Assembly: GCF_007671685.1 (NCBI RefSeq) | Contig: NZ_VCNL01000003.1 | Coordinates: 1 to 64,000, forward strand | Origin: Halorubrum salsamenti | GTDB taxonomy: Archaea > Halobacteriota > Halobacteria > Halobacteriales > Haloferacaceae | Direction: 5' to 3' | Length of the DNA: 64,000 bases | Shown: positions 63,160 to 64,000 of the stretch, piece by piece | Layout of the letters: every line of letters starts with the position of its first letter | How positions within the stretch are numbered: the stretch's first letter is position 1 | Made by a program: the position numbers and the translations under genes | Notes under the pieces: model-generated | Told to the model about the DNA's origin: nothing | Seen by the model: the letters and a program-made list of their open reading frames with translations, nothing else | Databases searched by the model: none

Positions 63160-64000
63160 ATGGACCTCTCGGTCGTCGTTCCCACCCTTAACGGGCGAGA
63201 CCGGTTGGCCGCCTGCCTCGACGCGCTGGCGGCCCACGCCCCCGACGCGGAGGTGGTCGTCGCCAACGGCCCCTCCGCCGACGGCACCACCGGGATGGTA
63301 CGAGACCGCGACGACGTGGACGTGTTAGTGGAGATATCGGACCGCACAGTCAACGTCGCCCGCAACGCCGGCGTCGAGGTCGCGACGGGCGAGGTGGTCG
63401 CCCTCGTAGACTACGATAACCGGATCGAAGCGGGCTGGCTCGACGCCGTCCGCACCGGACTCGACGTCGCGGACGCCGTGACGGGGCCGGTGACGCCGAT
63501 CGAGCCGGAAGAGAGGGAACACGACAGGGAAGTCGACGCCGACGAGCCCCGCGACGGCCCGGAGCGCCGGAGCATCGCGGGCACCGAGGTGACCTACTTC
63601 GAGGGCGGCAACGTCGCCTTCCGGCGCGAGGCGCTTCGGGACCTGGACGGCTTCGACGAGTACCTCCACACCGGCGGCGCACGGGACGCAGCCCACCGGT
63701 TGGCGCAGATGGGCCGAACCGTGGCGTGGCGCGAGGGCATGGCGGTCGCCAAGGCGCTCCCGAGCCCGACGGCGGCCGACGGCGGGCGCAGCGCCCGCGA
63801 GTGGGGGTGGAAGTACCGGGCGCTCGCGTACCGACTTTCGAAGAACTACGGAGTCCACCCGACTGCCATCGCGCGGGCCGGGACGCACGCGGCGACGGAC
63901 GCGCTCGGAGCCGCGGGCGACGTGATCCGCGGCGAGTCGACCCCGTCGCGGTGGATCGCCACCGGCCGCGACGTGATTTTCGGGCTCGCCGGCGGGAGCT
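63160..64000 (+). CDS. Glycosyltransferase family 2, cut by window edge
   Basis: Translated from ATG 63160, the frame stays open for 280 codons to the end. It starts MDLSVVVPTLNGRDRLAACL, then VVVANGPSADGTT and NVARNAGVEVATGEVVALVD, with DYDN at the place of the DxD metal motif. FEGGNVAFRREALRDLDGFDE and GARDAAHRLAQMGRTVAW follow. This is a GT2 (GT-A) enzyme. A TATA-like TTTTTAAT lies about 25-32 bases upstream. Haloarchaeal GT2 enzymes often build S-layer N-glycans; the substrate here is unknown. Confidence 0.88.
   Translation, partial: MDLSVVVPTLNGRDRLAACLDALAAHAPDAEVVVANGPSADGTTGMVRDRDDVDVLVEISDRTVNVARNAGVEVATGEVVALVDYDNRIEAGWLDAVRTGLDVADAVTGPVTPIEPEEREHDREVDADEPRDGPERRSIAGTEVTYFEGGNVAFRREALRDLDGFDEYLHTGGARDAAHRLAQMGRTVAWREGMAVAKALPSPTAADGGRSAREWGWKYRALAYRLSKNYGVHPTAIARAGTHAATDALGAAGDVIRGESTPSRWIATGRDVIFGLAGGS

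Overview
The window comes from an extremely halophilic archaeon, most likely Halorubrum or a close relative. The DNA is GC-rich with strong G/C preference at third codon positions. The proteins are very acidic, and secreted proteins carry twin-arginine signals, often with a lipobox cysteine. There are two blue-copper halocyanins, archaeal information-processing genes (RNA polymerase subunit P, prefoldin beta, KEOPS Pcc1, eL43, Pth2, TruD, a separate GMP synthase amidotransferase subunit) and many leaderless genes with a TATA-like box 25-30 bases before the start codon. The genus assignment is inference; the haloarchaeal assignment is secure.

Layout. Positions 1-670 hold the start of a homoserine dehydrogenase-like gene and its ACT-domain partner. 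Positions 827-12215 look like an accessory catabolic region: a type I dehydroquinate dehydratase, an IclR regulator, an MFS carrier, an NAD-dependent epimerase/dehydrogenase, an RraA/HMG-aldolase-like protein, a complete tripartite tricarboxylate transporter (TctC apart from TctB-TctA), a zinc alcohol dehydrogenase, a metallo-beta-lactamase-fold protein and a UspA protein. It is broken up by AT-rich intergenic stretches. Positions 12601-27571 are mostly core or conserved haloarchaeal genes: AN1-rhomboid protease, endonuclease V, rhodanese-MBL fusion, MinD/ParA-like ATPase operon, PEP synthase, aspartate/tyrosine decarboxylase, a Cas4-like protein, a citramalate/isopropylmalate synthase and a GH13 enzyme. 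A tRNA-Ser(CGA) with an adjacent decayed MoxR ATPase remnant precedes pyrE.

Positions 29176-38101 contain copper and electron-transfer functions (two halocyanins, a CopA/FixI-type ATPase, a DsbD/TauE-like membrane protein) mixed with a glycosyltransferase, an S9 peptidase and an aldo-keto reductase. Positions 38240-41470 carry Pth2, TruD, GuaA and small proteins. Positions 41553-48081 form a peptide-type ABC transporter operon whose two ATPases are fused into one 906-residue protein. Positions 48605-50105 are a minus-strand information-processing operon. Positions 50721-64000 contain thi4, pyruvate kinase, an NfeD protein, a Rieske protein, a DapA-family aldolase, a bactofilin-like membrane protein, a methyltransferase, a small winged-helix protein and a truncated GT2 at the edge.

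The most unusual signal is a dispersed non-coding repeat present three times in the same orientation (28702-29026, 50219-50664, 55213-55379). Each copy has the same ordered set of conserved blocks with variable, hairpin-rich DNA between them, and each ends in a TATA-like box just before a plus-strand gene. Other points worth checking are a near-perfect 26-base palindrome directly before thi4, a coding region with an in-frame TAG at the place where its ATGA-overlapping start should be, overlapping palindromes between 18811 and ppsA, and a cysteine-free eL43 ribosomal protein.
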